Below, piece after piece: positions 22,927 to 35,299 of a stretch of 64,000 nucleotides of DNA. The DNA is taken from assembly GCA_036365455.1 (NCBI GenBank), contig JAWQUS010000008.1:17715501-17779500 (forward strand). The letters run 5' to 3'. The translations under genes and the position numbers were made by a program. Under the pieces are notes generated by a model. It did not search any database, was not told the DNA's origin, and worked only from the letters and a program-made list of their open reading frames with translations. Source of the stretch: Macrosoma leucophasiata. Taxonomy: Eukaryota > Arthropoda > Insecta > Lepidoptera > Hedylidae. Each line of letters begins with the position of its first letter. Within the stretch, counting starts at the first letter, position 1.

Positions 22927-23314
22927 AGAGAATATGTAATGATACTACGTATAGAATGGACACTTCGACGTCCCGTCCGATTTCGCCGCCTCACCCAACC
23001 TCCTCCCCTCTTATGGGAGACGTTTGGTATTCTCTACGTACTACGCACACAGGTGCACGTGTAAATACACGTCACTGATTGATGTCTGTGTAACACCGCG
23101 GACACTCCGCCAAATTCCATACAAACGCTTGATTTGGGCTCTATTACACAGACATCAATCAGTGACGTGTATTTACACGTGCACCTGTGTGCGTAGCACG
23201 TAGAAAATACCAACCGTCGCCCATAAGAGGGGTGGAGGTTGGGTGATGCGGGGAAATCGGGCGGGACGTCGAAGTGTCATTCTATATGTAGTATATTATT
23301 ATTACATATTCTCT
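22927..23314. repeat. Foldback: about 170-bp inverted arms around a 50-bp loop
   Basis: The left arm 22927-23092 and right arm 23143-23314 are reverse complements with small indels. A transcript across them would form a long hairpin. A third arm copy is at 20630-20848. Coding frames inside are artefacts. Confidence 0.75.
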
Positions 23315-23504
23315 GCCTCGAGTCTCTTATGCTTTTGTGCGCCCGTTAGTAATATAGATACCCAACGCTCGCATACTTTTTTCATTTGCAAGTGTTCATG
23401 TAAAATAATATTTACAGCATCCTTAACTTTTCAGCGACTAAACAAACTGCTACTTGGTGGTCTTCCAAAACGTTTTTTAAGTATATTCTTTATTCATAGA
23501 TATT

Positions 23505-23600
23505 AGGCGCGTCCACACAGAGCGAGCAGCCTCACGAGGCATTTGCCGGACGAGGCAGCTCGCTCGGTCGCGCACGCTTACCGAGGCACGTCCAGACAGA
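23505..23600. mobile_element. Relative of the 92-bp inverted-repeat element
   Basis: The left arm AGGCGCGTCCACACAGAGCG (23505-) matches the right arm of the element at 6056-6147. The right side (GCTCGCTCGGTCGCGCACGC) is diverged. Confidence 0.5.
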
Positions 23601-24149
23601 ATATAATATTATATTATTACACGCATAATACATTTCCTGAATGACTCACTTCCATTTTTTTAACTCGTTCTTTTTCCGCACAACAACATGCTAAAAAGAG
23701 CGAAGACGGATGAGCCACTGACAATGTCCCTCGTAATTGTTAAAAAAAAGGTTCGTTGGTAAAGTATTTCAATAAAGAATTTGTTACTTATATTTTTAAT
23801 CGAAAAGTATCTTCAAATGACAAACAAATGCGTAACACAGCGGATACCGATAAAAAAAACTTAACAATGACCTAAACTTTACGAAACAATTTTTTTTTTT
23901 CAAAGTAATCTTATAGGTCATTTTATATTTTTGAACACTTCTCGTACCTACCTACCAACATGAAAAAATATTTATAGATGGAGTGGCGAATTTTGCGAAC
24001 CGACTTCAAGAAAGACAAGGTTTAGTGTTCGACTTAATTTTACGATATCTTAATGTAGTTACCTATGTTCTCTAATGATTAAGTACCTACTCTGTCAATT
24101 ATAGACCATATAAAGGTAAAATAAGTATATTTTTTTTTATCGCCTGCCT
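23601..24149. other. AT-rich DNA, nothing identified
   Basis: Homopolymer runs and short repeats only. No exon or RNA gene is seen. Confidence 0.4.
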
Positions 24150-24470
24150 CGAACTGCCTCGGTAGCCTAGTGGTAGCAGGCCACTACTACTACGCTGAGG
24201 TCCTGGGTTCGATTCCCGGGTAGGGGGTTATCAGAGATAATGGTGAAAAAGCCTTTATCTCTGGTTCTATTGGGATTTTTCCATTTTCTGGAAATTTCCC
24301 AGTACCTCAAAGTTTGGTAATGTGCCCAGAGATGTCAACAGGCTCGCCACCTGTTACATGGGCCAAAACGTAACCGGCGAATCATGGGTGTTTCCATGTA
24401 TGCTTGAATGCATGCATTTACCTCTGCCTACCCCTTCGGGGATTACAGGCGTGAAGTTACGTTTACGTTT
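24150..24470 (+). mobile_element. tRNA-derived SINE, most complete copy
   Basis: The head has TAGCCTAGTGG (A box) and GGTTCGATTCC (B box). It is followed by a body containing TTTATCTCTGGTTCTATTGG, ATGTCAACAGGCTCGCCACC and the terminal CCCCTTCGGGGATTACAGGC hairpin. Other copies in the window are at 18930, 26340 (interrupted), 29258, 30835, 40190 and 51640. Confidence 0.75.
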
Positions 24471-24479
24471 ACTTTTTTT

Positions 24480-26330
24480 TTATCGAAAATAGTATCAACG
24501 TTTTCGTAGGTTTTCGCGAGCTTCATACATTGTAGAAATTAAACTTGCGGATTTTCTCGCGTATACAACACTCCCAAACTAAAATAGTATCGCGTAACGA
24601 CCCGGTTTTAAAATGTGTGTAATGAAGTATAGACCGATTTAGAAAATTAATTTCTCGTTTGAAAGGGTAGGTACACTTCCAAGTTGGTCTCTTTGCTAGC
24701 AGCAAGTTAGGATGTGATTACATCATGTAGAAATCGAGGGAAGCTCTCAAAAATTGTTCTGAAATTATTGGGTTTCAGTTGTACTTTCTTAATCTATGTA
24801 GGTATTTTCATCTGAAAATCATAATTTCCGCTACTGAGCTCTTTTTGGAACATTATTCTTTAACCGTAATTAGTTAAAAGACACTGGGGCAATATGTCGA
24901 AAGAAAATACTTTACCAATTTTGGATAGACGTACCTACACTTTTGGGTGTAAGTTACTTCACGACATTTACACCACTAAAAATCGCAAAAAACTTACCAA
25001 AAAGTACCCGACTTCAATAATCAGATAATCGCATCACTAAAAGGTGAAAAATAACAGATTTAATTCCAAAGAGCACGTATTACTTTTGTGATATTAGAAG
25101 TCGGGCCGCCTATCAAGTTACCAAAGATCTTTCGCCCGACCTTCTGGAAAACGTCGGTACGTTGGAACGTATTACCCTATAAATACCTAGTTTCTGAGTA
25201 AAAAATAGTCATAAGCCTTAGTTTTCGTTACCCAGAATTAATAAGGTTAGTCAGCCATTTTCATTTAGAACGACGGAAGGAATGGATTCAGGGATTTTCT
25301 TAAAAGTTCCTAAGGATCGACGCCCTAACCGATCATTTTGAAAGGTTACTGGCCGACCTAGCTCGACTTTCAACAAGAACTTCCTATATTAACTAGACAG
25401 AATATGGTCATTCGGTAGGTGCCCAAAAAGACGCAACTGCAGCGGATGCAGGTGGACGAATATTCGCTGTACAGAGCTTTCAGTGATCAGCAAAAGCAGT
25501 AAACAATTAATTATTCATACGTATTCATACTATTAATTAGTAAATCATCTCTGGCATAGGTTATGGATGAAATGTTATTTTCTAGGATTTTTTTGATGTA
25601 GGTACCTGGTATTATTGGTTAATATGTAGTAGAATTCGATTAGGAGACTTGTTTTCTTTAGAAATACGTTAATCCCTGAAGCAGCAGATGGACTAAGGTC
25701 AGCCCTATCAGTAACCTTAATACAATGTGCGCCACTGATAGGTACCTACATAGATAGGTATATGAACGAGAAATTAAAGGAAATTATTAAAAGTAAACCC
25801 TACTCAACCTTGATTTCATAAGATAATATGTTTCTGGTATTGAAAAGGAATTATTATTTAATATATACACTTAAATATTAAGATAAGCAATAGGTACTTA
25901 CAGTGATATCACGTAGGTTCGTAGGTATGCAATAATTTTGGACTGTCCATCAATTAGGGACAAGAGCAGAATAGAGGGAACATAGCGAAGGGGAAGGGAA
26001 CGGCCGATGTTGCAGTATTGATCCCGACAGTCTGGGCTCCATAAACTGTACAAACCTATCATATTACGATATACACGTCTGGTAGATAGACGCATACACC
26101 TCTAAATATTATAGGTAGGTACCTTTGGCGCTGTGGTCTTACCGAAGATTTCCATTTAATCATTTAATGTTTAGACATTAAATAGATACACTTATCATGA
26201 TTTTCTAAGTACCTACCTACCTACTTAGAAAATTGATACTTAAAACCATCGATATCTCGACCTGTTGTCGCTGCTTAAAACTATCTAAAATTACTCTAGC
26301 TACTAGCTACGATTGCTTTAACTTAAGATG
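24480..26330. other. 1.85 kb without an identified gene
   Basis: AT-rich with many GTAGGTACCT words. Short frames at 24523 and 25898 (both minus) have no domain. No repeat shared with the rest of the window was found except generic words. Confidence 0.4.
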
Positions 26331-26339
26331 AATGTTACT

Positions 26340-27170
26340 ACACTATGGATGTTACACTACCGCTACCCTGGGGTCCTGGGTAGGGTTACCACCTCATAGC
26401 TGTCTAAATCCGGGAGAAAAAAAAACTATAATAACTTTTTATTTTATTTTGAGTTAATAACATCATAGAAATAATTGTATTTAATCAAAAGACGACACAA
26501 GTGCATGGATTGCTGTAAGATACAGACTAATAAGCGAACGAATGAAACTTATAACAAACAAATGAGGAACGAAAATGAGTGAGACAGACGACGCAATCTC
26601 TCCTGTACGTGGGTCAGAAAGAGACAATAAAATACACGCACACAAAATAACTTTATACGAAACTAGCTAGCTACCCACCGGCGAGTAGTGGCATCAGTGG
26701 CGAGATAGTGACGAGAAGGCTGCAAGAATTTACGCCGCTCATAGCCATTTCGACATCGCGTGTCATTACTTTTGAACAACTTATTATTCCGGGAGAATTA
26801 AGTATATTTTAAATTCCTTCCGGGAGACGGGAGATTTTAATTTTCAGAGCTCGAATCCGGGTGACTCCCGAAATCCGGGAGAGGTGGTAACCCTAGTCCT
26901 GGGTGTGATTTCCGGGTCTGGGTTCACCAGCAATAAAGGTGATGAGATCCTTTATCTCTGGATCTCTGTGGATTTCTGCAAATTGCTCAATACCTAATAG
27001 GTAGTTTGGTCATGTCCCCGAAGATGTCAACAGGCTCGCTGTATTTGATACATTGGCCAAAACGTAACTGGCAAATCATGGGTGTTTGCATGTTTGCTTG
27101 AAATCCATGCAGCATTTATCTCTGCCTTCGGGGATGACCTACAGGAGTCGAAGTTACGTATCTACGTTTA
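26340..27170 (+). mobile_element. tRNA-derived SINE interrupted by a hAT-like element
   Basis: The head GCTACCCTGGGGTCCTGGG (to 26380) and body (from 26896, with ATGTCAACAGGCTCGC near 27025) match the SINE at 24150. The break falls at the B box, so pol III promoter function would be lost. Confidence 0.65.
26381..26895. mobile_element. 515-bp hAT-like non-autonomous element
   Basis: The ends TAGGGTTACCACCTC and GAGGTGGTAACCCTA are perfect 15-bp inverted repeats. They are flanked by an exact 8-bp duplication GTCCTGGG (26373-26380 and 26896-26903). Eight-base duplications and TAGGG-type ends are diagnostic of the hAT superfamily. No transposase is encoded. Confidence 0.85.
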
Positions 27171-27364
27171 TGATTTCTTTTTCTCCAAAATTTCACGCAG
27201 ATGCAGGTAGGTTTTATTTTCGTTTATATTGGTTCATATTGGACGAAACATACCTAATACTTACTTAATTTTATTTAAAAAAACGTAGGTAAACGTAATT
27301 TCTATAGATTAAATAGTTTGACGGCTGCATAATAACTTATCACAGTGACATAACAAAAATAACA

Positions 27365-27535
27365 ACTAAGGTCTCAGGGTTGGCAACGCTTCTGCATTTT
27401 GACCTCTAGTCTTTGTGTGGGTGTCTATAAGCTGCAGTAATAACTTAACAAAAATGTAAAGTGCATGCTTGTTTGCCACCTTCACGAACACCATACAGTT
27501 CACGTTGCTTGTAGCTTGTAGTGTAGTGCTTGTAG
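27365..27535 (-). repeat. Dispersed repeat M, minus copy
   Basis: Contains GTGTGGGTGTCTATAAGCTG and a GCATGCTTGTTTG end, the reverse complement of the M family. Confidence 0.55.
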
Positions 27536-28014
27536 TGGATAGGTACATCTAGATAAAACATCTTCTAGATAAACATCGCCGAATTAGTCTGCCCGTGACC
27601 ACGGTAGCTGGAAAGCGACCGAAACGTCGGGTAAGAGAAATTGGGAGTAATATAGGTATACGCGAGAAAATCGAAACATGATTTCTACAATGTATGAAGC
27701 TTGCAAAAACCTGCCAAAACGTTATCTAGATAAAAACCAGTGAATTCGATGTAGTGTAGATGCGTTCCAAGGTCTAAGGCTAAGCTATTAGGTATGCCTC
27801 TATCCTGGTAATTCCAGGGTTCTTATCACATGGCCGAAATATGATAGCGCTTAACACTACTAGTGGTATTAGCTACTATTTGGGGCAAGAAGATTTGGTA
27901 ATGAAATGTAGTGGTGCAGTAGTTTCGGAGATAAAGGGTAAAGGTATCGTCTGTTTTCTTGAATTGTGATAAATCTCTGTTAATTAAACTAGGTAGCATA
28001 ATTTTTTTTACAAT

Positions 28015-28311
28015 TTTTTTGTTTTTTATTTATGTCGGAAGGTTGACAGATAAGCAAACGGGCCACCTGATGGAAAGTGGTCACCGTCGCCTATGAACAT
28101 TTGCAACACCAGGGGAGTTACCAACGCGCTGCCAGCCCTGAAGGACTCTTTTGACGCCATTTTTGAAGAACCCCATATTGTAGCACCTAGGGAACATCTC
28201 AGAGGGAAGTTCGTTCCACAATTTACACGTTCTTGTGACACGGGTTTTTTGTATATCAATGGACACAGGCCGCTGTTTTGTCAATGTATTAATACTGCAC
28301 GAGTGCAATGA
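28015..28311 (-). pseudogene. CR1/Jockey-type LINE, last part of the reverse-transcriptase ORF
   Basis: The minus-strand frame 28081-28308 includes TRTCKLWNELPSEMFPRC followed by YNMGFFKNGVKRVLQ. The 'LWNxLP..VFP..Y....FK..V...L' pattern is the typical C-terminus of insect CR1/Jockey reverse transcriptases. Only this end is present. The sequence CCACCTGATGGAAAGTGGTCACCGTCGCC (given here only as a landmark near 28065) is the usual 3' region of such LINEs in Lepidoptera. Confidence 0.6.
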
Positions 28312-28429
28312 TACCTACATTACTACCACTAATACGGTACTAATCGATAGATAGGGTTGCGAGTGGTTATTTTCCCTTAAACCGAACTTGCTGTATTTGT
28401 TTCATACATAATATCAACCTCAAAAACAT

Positions 28430-29016
28430 CGTTAAGTAGGGGTCAAGTGCGTGTCGGTCCACGCGCAGTGTAGGATTCCGTAGTTTTAAGGTTATATTTA
28501 TGTAATAAAAAAAAAAAATATATTTTCTATGGAGTTATTAAAAAATTTCGAGAACATATTCCATTTGCTCGTCTATTACTCGCAAACTTGTAAAACCAAC
28601 TTAGGTGTGATAGTTTTTCTTTTAATTTCGTTATAATAATATGTAGCTAGTATTTCCGTAACGTTTGAATTTCAACAACCGTTTAGTAGAGAGGGGGGAC
28701 ACTAGACTCTAACGAAAATTGACACTTTAAAGCTTAATAAGTCACGAACAGTTATTGTTAACTGTTCCTGTTAACTGTTGTGGATTTAGTAATCCAAAAA
28801 TGATGTTAGCAAAACCCTAACATTTTTTAAAGACCTATGAAACGCTATCACCACATTATACAGAAAATTAAATATATGTATGTGATTAAGGTGTGTAGTT
28901 GTGCCAAATTTCAAATCTCTAGTAACAATTGTATTTGCGCTAAACCGCGGACGGACGGACGGACAGACAGATAGACGGACAGACAGACAGATAGATGTTT
29001 ACTACGGAACCCTAAA
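28430..29016 (+). repeat. Dispersed repeat R, continuous copy
   Basis: Runs from GGTCAAGTGCGTGTCGGTCC to CTACGGAACCCTAAAA, with a GACGGACGGACAGACAGATA microsatellite inside. It serves as the reference for the interrupted copies at 6485 and 52352. Confidence 0.6.
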
Positions 29017-29257
29017 AACGAAACTCATCACAGCCGTTTTACTCCGAAAGTAATGGACCGATGGAGTTGAAATATGGTACTCACATGTAAATCAGTTACT
29101 CAATATGAACGTCACAAAAATAATAAATTTTAATCACTGGCCACTTGGGCACATATAATGTATCATGAATGTATGAAAATTAAAACACAAGTTTTTCAAA
29201 CTTTGTGGGATAACAGGTCTTATTGTATGGACAACAAATATTTTAGTAACGAAAGAA

Positions 29258-29465
29258 AGTAACTTCACGGCTGTAATCCTCGATGGGGTAGGCAGAGGTA
29301 AATGCATGCATTCAAGCATACATGCAAACACCCACGATTCGCCGGTTACATTTTTGGCCTATGTAACAGCGGATAAGCCAGATGCCATCTCCGGACACAT
29401 TACCAGGTACTGGGAAACTTCCAGAAAATGGAAAAATCCCAAAAGAACCAGAAATAAATACATAC
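29258..29465 (-). mobile_element. tRNA-derived SINE, tail part
   Basis: Reverse-complement match to 24270-24470. The plus-strand frame 29306-29695 overlaps it and is spurious. Confidence 0.6.
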
Positions 29466-29639
29466 ATACATGTAGTTTTAAAGTTATTGAAGAATGTAGA
29501 CGAAAATTGACCATTCGCTCTCCCTATCTCTTGACGTATCCCGTCTATTTTTTTTTAATATTCCACAAAATACGTAATTATTCATTTATTTTAGGAAAAC
29601 CTATAAGAAGATATATGATAATAGATATGAAGATATATA

Positions 29640-30616
29640 AGGTTGGGGAAAAAGTTTCTTCGCAATTTTTTAAGATAATTCAAAACATTTTTTAATATAA
29701 TTTATTTAAATTTAACTAAAGTATGTACGTACCATTTTGTTTGATAACCTTTTGCTATCTTGTAGGTAGGGACATGATCCCATTGCTATAAACATTTTAG
29801 GACTTCTCATCAAAATACCGCGACAAGTGGATTTGGCAGTCCTCTCGTGATGTTAACCTAACATTGCATAAGACCGAAACAGGTGGAAATCTGAAGGTGC
29901 AAGGTCAGGGCTATACGGCGGATGGATTAACACCTCCCAGCCAAACTCTCTTAATTTTTGCTGAGTGGCTATAGATGTGTGAGGTCTAGCGTTATCATGA
30001 TGAAACACCACACCCCTTCTGTTGATCAATTCCGGCCGCTTTCTCTCAACTTCTTGCTTTAATCTCATCAGTTGTTCGCAGTAGAGTTCAGAATCGATAG
30101 TCCTGCCTGGTGGTAATAGCTCATAATTAATAATGCCCTTCCAATCCAACCACACACACATCACCTTATTGCGAGTTAAACCGGGTTTCGCCAGTCTGTG
30201 AAGCCTGACCGGCCTTTGACCACGACCTTTTTCGCACGTTCTTGTCGTACGTGATCCACTTTTCATCACCAGTTATCAGCTTCTTCAAAAATTATTCGGT
30301 TTCATTACGTGGTAATAAAGAATCACAAATGAGTACACGGTTCATTAGGTTTCTTTCAGTGAGCTCGTGAGGTACCCAAATATCGAGCTTTTTTTTTGTA
30401 CCCAGCTTTTTTCAAATGCGTCAAAACTGTTTTGTGATCAATTCTCAGTTCTTCAGCTACGTCGTAACTACTGATCTGATACTGTCGTAACACTTTTTCA
30501 AAAATGGCATCCATTTTATCCGTAATAGGGCGACCAGAGCGAGGTGCATCTTTGACATCAAATTTTTCAAAAATTTTTAAAATCAAAAAACCTACGACAT
30601 TGGTTACAACATCCAA
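29640..30616 (-). pseudogene. mariner transposon, decayed and 5'-shortened
   Basis: The 3' terminal repeat (AGGTTGGGGAAAAAGTTTCT, beginning after TA at 29638-29639) is intact. The minus-strand frame 30356-30616 gives the helix-turn-helix region (SYDVAEELRIDHKTVLTHLK). 29853-30269 gives the catalytic core with VFHHDNARPHTS and YSPDLAPSDFHLF, the second Asp and the third Asp of the D,D34D triad. A T-run near 30390 shifts the frame after the lysine tract, an in-frame TAA precedes FLKKLITGDE, and another shift precedes LAKPGL. The outer 5' end is not recognisable, so the copy cannot make transposase. A better-preserved relative lies at 55731. Confidence 0.8.
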
Positions 30617-30834
30617 AAAGTAAGTGGGCTTTTATTGATTGTATTACTTATTTGTAGATTTATCAACAGACGGTAAAGGCAATTGCTCTTAAGTCGTAGA
30701 TGAGTGACCCCGTGTAAAATTTAACGATTAGGACATAAAACGAGTGTCGTGATGGATGCTTGAGATATGGTTTACTATGTATGCTAATATTTTAATGAGT
30801 GTTGCTTGATAATGGCATAACGAAATAGGTAACG

Positions 30835-31110
30835 CTACTTCACACTTGTAATTCCCGAAGGGGTACGCACAGGTGCATGCATGTAGGTATTCAAGCTACA
30901 TGCAAACCCACGTCTCGCCATTTAAGTTTTATCCTATGGAATAGGTGGTAAGCCTATAGACATCTCCGGCCACATTACCAAACTGTGAGGTTGGAACTGG
31001 GAAACTACCAGATAAAGGCAGAATCCCAATACCAATTAGGTATTTTTCCAACCCGGGGATCGATCCCAGGATCCAGCCTATCAGTAGTGTTCTGCTAACA
31101 CTAGACTATA
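30835..31110 (-). mobile_element. tRNA-derived SINE, full-length but diverged
   Basis: The tail at 30840 (CTTGTAATTCCCGAAGGGGT) and the head near 31056-31110, with the inverted B box GGGGATCGATCCC, mark a minus-oriented copy. Confidence 0.55.
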
Positions 31111-31156
31111 GAACTGTGGCGGTTTAAGAGTTAACGACGAAATGACGAACTAAATA

Positions 31157-31225
31157 GCAGTGGCGTGCATTGAATATAGGCTGCCGCGCATTGAATATAG
31201 GCTGGCGTGCATTGAATATAGGCAG
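31157..31225. repeat. Three-copy 21-bp tandem repeat
   Basis: The unit CGTGCATTGAATATAGGCTG is repeated three times with one or two changes. Confidence 0.7.
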
Positions 31226-31229
31226 AACG

Positions 31230-31690
31230 GGCAGAGTCCACCTTAAATAGGAATAAATTACTTAAACTTTGAGCATCTAATATTAAAAAAAAATGATTAT
31301 TCAGTTTATTTTTTGATAAGTTGGGTAGGTGAGCCATCTATTTGCCGATATACAACGTATTTGTCAATATAACGCAAATAGGTAACGTAAATAAGTAATC
31401 TAAGGATACAGAATAAGAATATGTTCTACATTTTGTCTCTAAATGATAATATCGCGATGTTGGCAAGCGGGTTGGTTTGATGCGATACGAACGGGGCTCG
31501 ATCGATCGCAGGGTGGCTATGTCCGCCCTCAGTTCACCCTAGTCCTGTCTTTCCTCCCACGCCGCCCTTCGCCAGCCGTGCCTCCGCGTTACGTAACCAA
31601 ATAAGTTATGCTCTTCCAATGATGTAAAAGTACGTTGACCCAGGTTATGAGATATAGAAAACAGAGAAGAGCCGGGCGAAAAGTTTCGTT
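31230..31690. other. Partly GC-rich DNA, no gene called
   Basis: 31480-31600 is richer in GC and CG than its surroundings, with a TCGATCGATCG word, but no exon or element boundary can be fixed. Confidence 0.35.
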
Positions 31691-32169
31691 TCTTTTACTG
31701 AAAATAAACAAATTATTGTTAAGGTTTGTTTTCTTGTTGGCTAGTGTGAGGTTAAAAGTTTTGGTAGGTATTTGCTCTTTATTTGTTTGAACGTGGTGAA
31801 ATTTTGATTATTCTGGACCCACCCTTTATCAGTTAGAGGCGATATTTTCACCACCATGGTTTTTGTAATTTTTTTACCGAAATTCCGTTCAACATCCATA
31901 TTTTTTAATTCAAGCAACATTTATGATTGTAAATTGACAGTTTGACATAAAAAAGTTTGATAGTTGACATTAATACCTTTTCGTGGGAATTCAGAGAACG
32001 TAAAAAAGTGAACTGTTTTCTTCTACGAGTTTGAAGCAGGGTTTATTTAGAAGATCTTCGAATTTTATAAGGTAATTTCTTTTTTTTACGGTTTATGTGA
32101 TCTTATTCTTAGGAAAAATGTTAATATTTTTAAGTCTGCTTTTGGAAGTTTTGGGCAATCTTGGTTTTT

Positions 32170-32246
32170 TGTGGTGGGTTGTATATTCCCTCTGTCTATC
32201 TGCCTGTACATTTTATGGTGGTTTGTATATTCCCTCTGTCTGTGTG
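32170..32246. repeat. Short direct duplication upstream of the piggyBac start
   Basis: GTATATTCCCTCTGTCT occurs twice about 47 bp apart, each preceded by GGTGGKTT-like sequence. Confidence 0.6.
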
Positions 32247-32305
32247 GCGCTCGATTGTGAGGCGGTTGCTTTAGCTTGCAATTCCTTTTTTGCTTCATTT
32301 CAGAA

Positions 32306-34302
32306 ATGAATCGGCAGTTGAAAGATTTTGAAATAGAGGAGGCCCTTCAAGACATGTTTAGCTTACCCGATGACCCTGATCATTCGGAGGATAATTTAGA
32401 ATCTGATGAAGAATGCCCAAATTTTAGTTCAGTTCGCCTTCAGCAAATTCTGGAAGATATAGATGAACCTCGTCCCGTAAAATTTATTACTAGATAACAT
32501 ACCAATGCCTAGTCCATCGTCAGTTGATGAACAGATTGATCAGCCAGCCAGTTCACCAGTTCAGGAAGTTGATAATAATTTAGCCAGCTCAACACCACTA
32601 CATTCCGATGATTTCAGTCCAATTCTTGCTTCAAACAGAAGAGTAACACGTCCTCGTCGAGTTACACTTTTGCCAAGTACTTCTGATTTACGAAGACCAG
32701 TCTTACCTGTTATCGAAGATTCTTCTGATTCGGATCAGTCAGATACTGAGGAGGTACTATGGAAAAAGAAAACTTTTACAACAGATAGCAGACCAGATCC
32801 TTGTAGCTTTGACGAACTCCGAATGCAGCCAATCCAAGGGTTCAACAGCAAAACAAGACCTATTGTTTATTTTGAAAAATATTTTACTGAGGAAGCATAT
32901 GATCTGATAGTATCACAAACAAATCTGTATGCTCATCAACAAAACTTCAGATGGTGGACGCCCATTGATACAAACGAACTAAAGGCTTTTTTAGGTATAC
33001 TCATCATCATGGGTTACCATATTCTACCAAGCATTGATCTGTATTGGTCATCAGATCCAGGTTTTCGAGTGGAAGAAATAGCTGCAACAATGCCTCTCAG
33101 AAGGTTCAAAAATATTATGCGTTGTCTACATATTAATGACAACTCGTTGACTAGAGAAGTCTAGCCCAGATTACGACAAACTATACAAGATCCGACTCCT
33201 TATAAACATTATCAATAACGGTTGCCAAATCAACGCTAAAAACTCTTCGTCACAGAGCATCGACGAGTCCATGGTCCTTTTCAAAGGCAGAAGTAGCTTG
33301 AAACAGTACATGCCTTTGAAACCGATAAAACGAGGCTACAAAGTCTGGTGTCGTTGTGACAGTACGACTGGATACCTATACGAGTTTGATGTATATACCG
33401 GCAAGACTAATGATTCAGTTGAAGAAGGATTAGGAGCAAAGATTGTAAAAAAGTTGTCTGAGAAATTAATACAACTAGAGGTAAAGAACGTTCACTTGAC
33501 ATTTGATAATTTTTTCTGTGACTATAAACTACTAGATTACTTACACAAAAACGGAATTTATGCGACGGGAACAGTGCGCAGGCACCGGGCGGAAATGCCT
33601 CTAATTATCAAAAATAAGACAAAGCTGAAACTGCCAAAAGGACACTTCAAATGGAGAGTACAAGAAAACGTTGCATTTGTAGTTTGGCAGGACAGTAAAG
33701 AAGTGCTTCTTATGAGTAACGCTTTCCACCCTAAAGTTGCTCGAGCACATGTAACACGAACTGAGAAAGATGGCTCAAAAAAGAATGTACCTTGCCCACT
33801 TGTTGTAAAAGAATACAATAAGCGAATGGGTGGCGTTGATCATTTTGATCAGCTGAAAGGGACGTATTCAGTGGGCAGGCGAAGTAAGAGATGGTGGCTA
33901 CGACTTTTCTATTTCCTCTTGGACAAAAGCATAACTAATGCTTTCTTGTTGTACAAAAGCAATAAAAATTGTACACTTACCCATCTCGAATTTAGAGTCG
34001 GCTTAGCACGAGGATTGATAGGTGGTTTTACCAGCAGGAAGAGACGCTCGACCGGTAGTATGGCATCTTATGTAAGCAGGCGGAAGATCACGAATGAAAA
34101 CCGGCAAAAAACTATTAGTGCTGTGCCCGAAGAAGTACGGTATACCAATGTGGGCGATCACATGCCGTGCCAATTGCAATTGTACAAGAGATGTAAAATG
34201 TGCAGCACTAAAACGAACGATAAACGTTCGAAAATTATGTGCGCGAAGTGCCAAGTCGCACTGTGCATAGCACCATGTTTCAGCGAATTTCATAAACAAT
34301 AA
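32306..34302 (+). pseudogene. piggyBac transposase, full-length with two frameshifts
   Basis: It starts at ATG 32306, just after a TTTCATTTCAG acceptor-like site, and ends at TAA 34300-34302. Three frames join into one piggyBac-family protein. 32306-32497 is the acidic N-terminus. 32505-33163 contains FRWWTPIDTNELKAFLGIL. About 33160-34302 contains SIDESMVLFKGRSSLKQYMP (first Asp), LTFDNFF (second Asp) and KRMGGVDHFDQLKG (third Asp). The C-terminus has a Cys-rich zinc-binding block (CKMCS...MCAKC...CFSEFH). The frame changes near 32497 and again near 33160, each fixable by a small indel. All three catalytic Asp and the Cys-rich domain are present, so the copy is young or mis-sequenced. TTAA-flanked ends were not located. 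Confidence 0.85.
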
Positions 34303-34760
34303 AATTTGATTTATGTAAAAAAACAAAATATTTGATTTTTGGAATAAATAAAAAAAACTTGATAATTGCAAAGATTTTTATTTGAAATATTACCAATAAC
34401 AGTAAAAGAATAGGCTGGTCGCGTGAAAAGATTTATATATATAACGCAATAGAGACTATCTGACTGGTAGAGGGAATATTTTTCCCACCATAGAAATATA
34501 TATATATATATATATATGTATATATTTATATGTAGATATCTTTTTACTTCTATTACATATCCCTAACCACTATTAATTTTATTTTTCCACTGCTTACTCC
34601 TTATGACCGTTAAAGGGTAAACCCCTTTTTGAAAAATCAAGATTTTTTAATTTACGAAATAACTACCTACTTACAGATAATATACGTAAATAAGTACTTA
34701 CCTAGTATTCCTATTTACACTTGCGAGCTTTAAACTGGAATAACATAAACGGGGGTAACA
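34303..34760. other. piggyBac 3' flank and a TA microsatellite
   Basis: AATAAA at about 34343 may serve as the polyadenylation signal of the transposase. A (TA)n run lies at 34495-34518. Nothing else is identified. Confidence 0.45.
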
Positions 34761-34764
34761 ATAT

Positions 34765-35268
34765 CTATACTTATAATAAATCTGTAGAAGTGTAAATTCA
34801 GTACATTAAAAATATTGAAAAAATAAATACCAGGGGGTGTTATTAGATCGGTACCGAACACAAATATGTGATAAGAAATTTTTTTGTCTGCTTGTCTGTT
34901 TGTTCAAGCATCACATTAAAACTACCGGTCCGAATACAATGAAACTTGGTATGATTATACTTTAACCTTTGGCGCACAACACTGGGTACTTTTTATCCCG
35001 GAAAAATGTCTGTTTGTCTGTGTGTTTGTGCACGCTAATATCAGAAACGGCTTATGCGATGCGGTTTTCACTAATATATTGTAGTAAGTTTCACTTAACA
35101 TTAACTGTTTGTTTCATGGGAATCGGTTCACAAATAAAAAAGTTATGTCAATTTAAAGAATCGTATCGAATATTTTTAAGCTATTCTGTATCTTAATTCT
35201 ATCTTTTAGAGAGTTTCGTACCTAATAGGTAAAAACGGACCCTACGGATAACTAATCCTCCGCTGTCT

Positions 35269-35299
<31 letters not shown>

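Noticed and set aside
34600..34625. GTTAAAGGGTAAACCCC as a piggyBac end
   Set aside because: Contains TTAA but no matching inverted terminus was found on the other side of the transposase.
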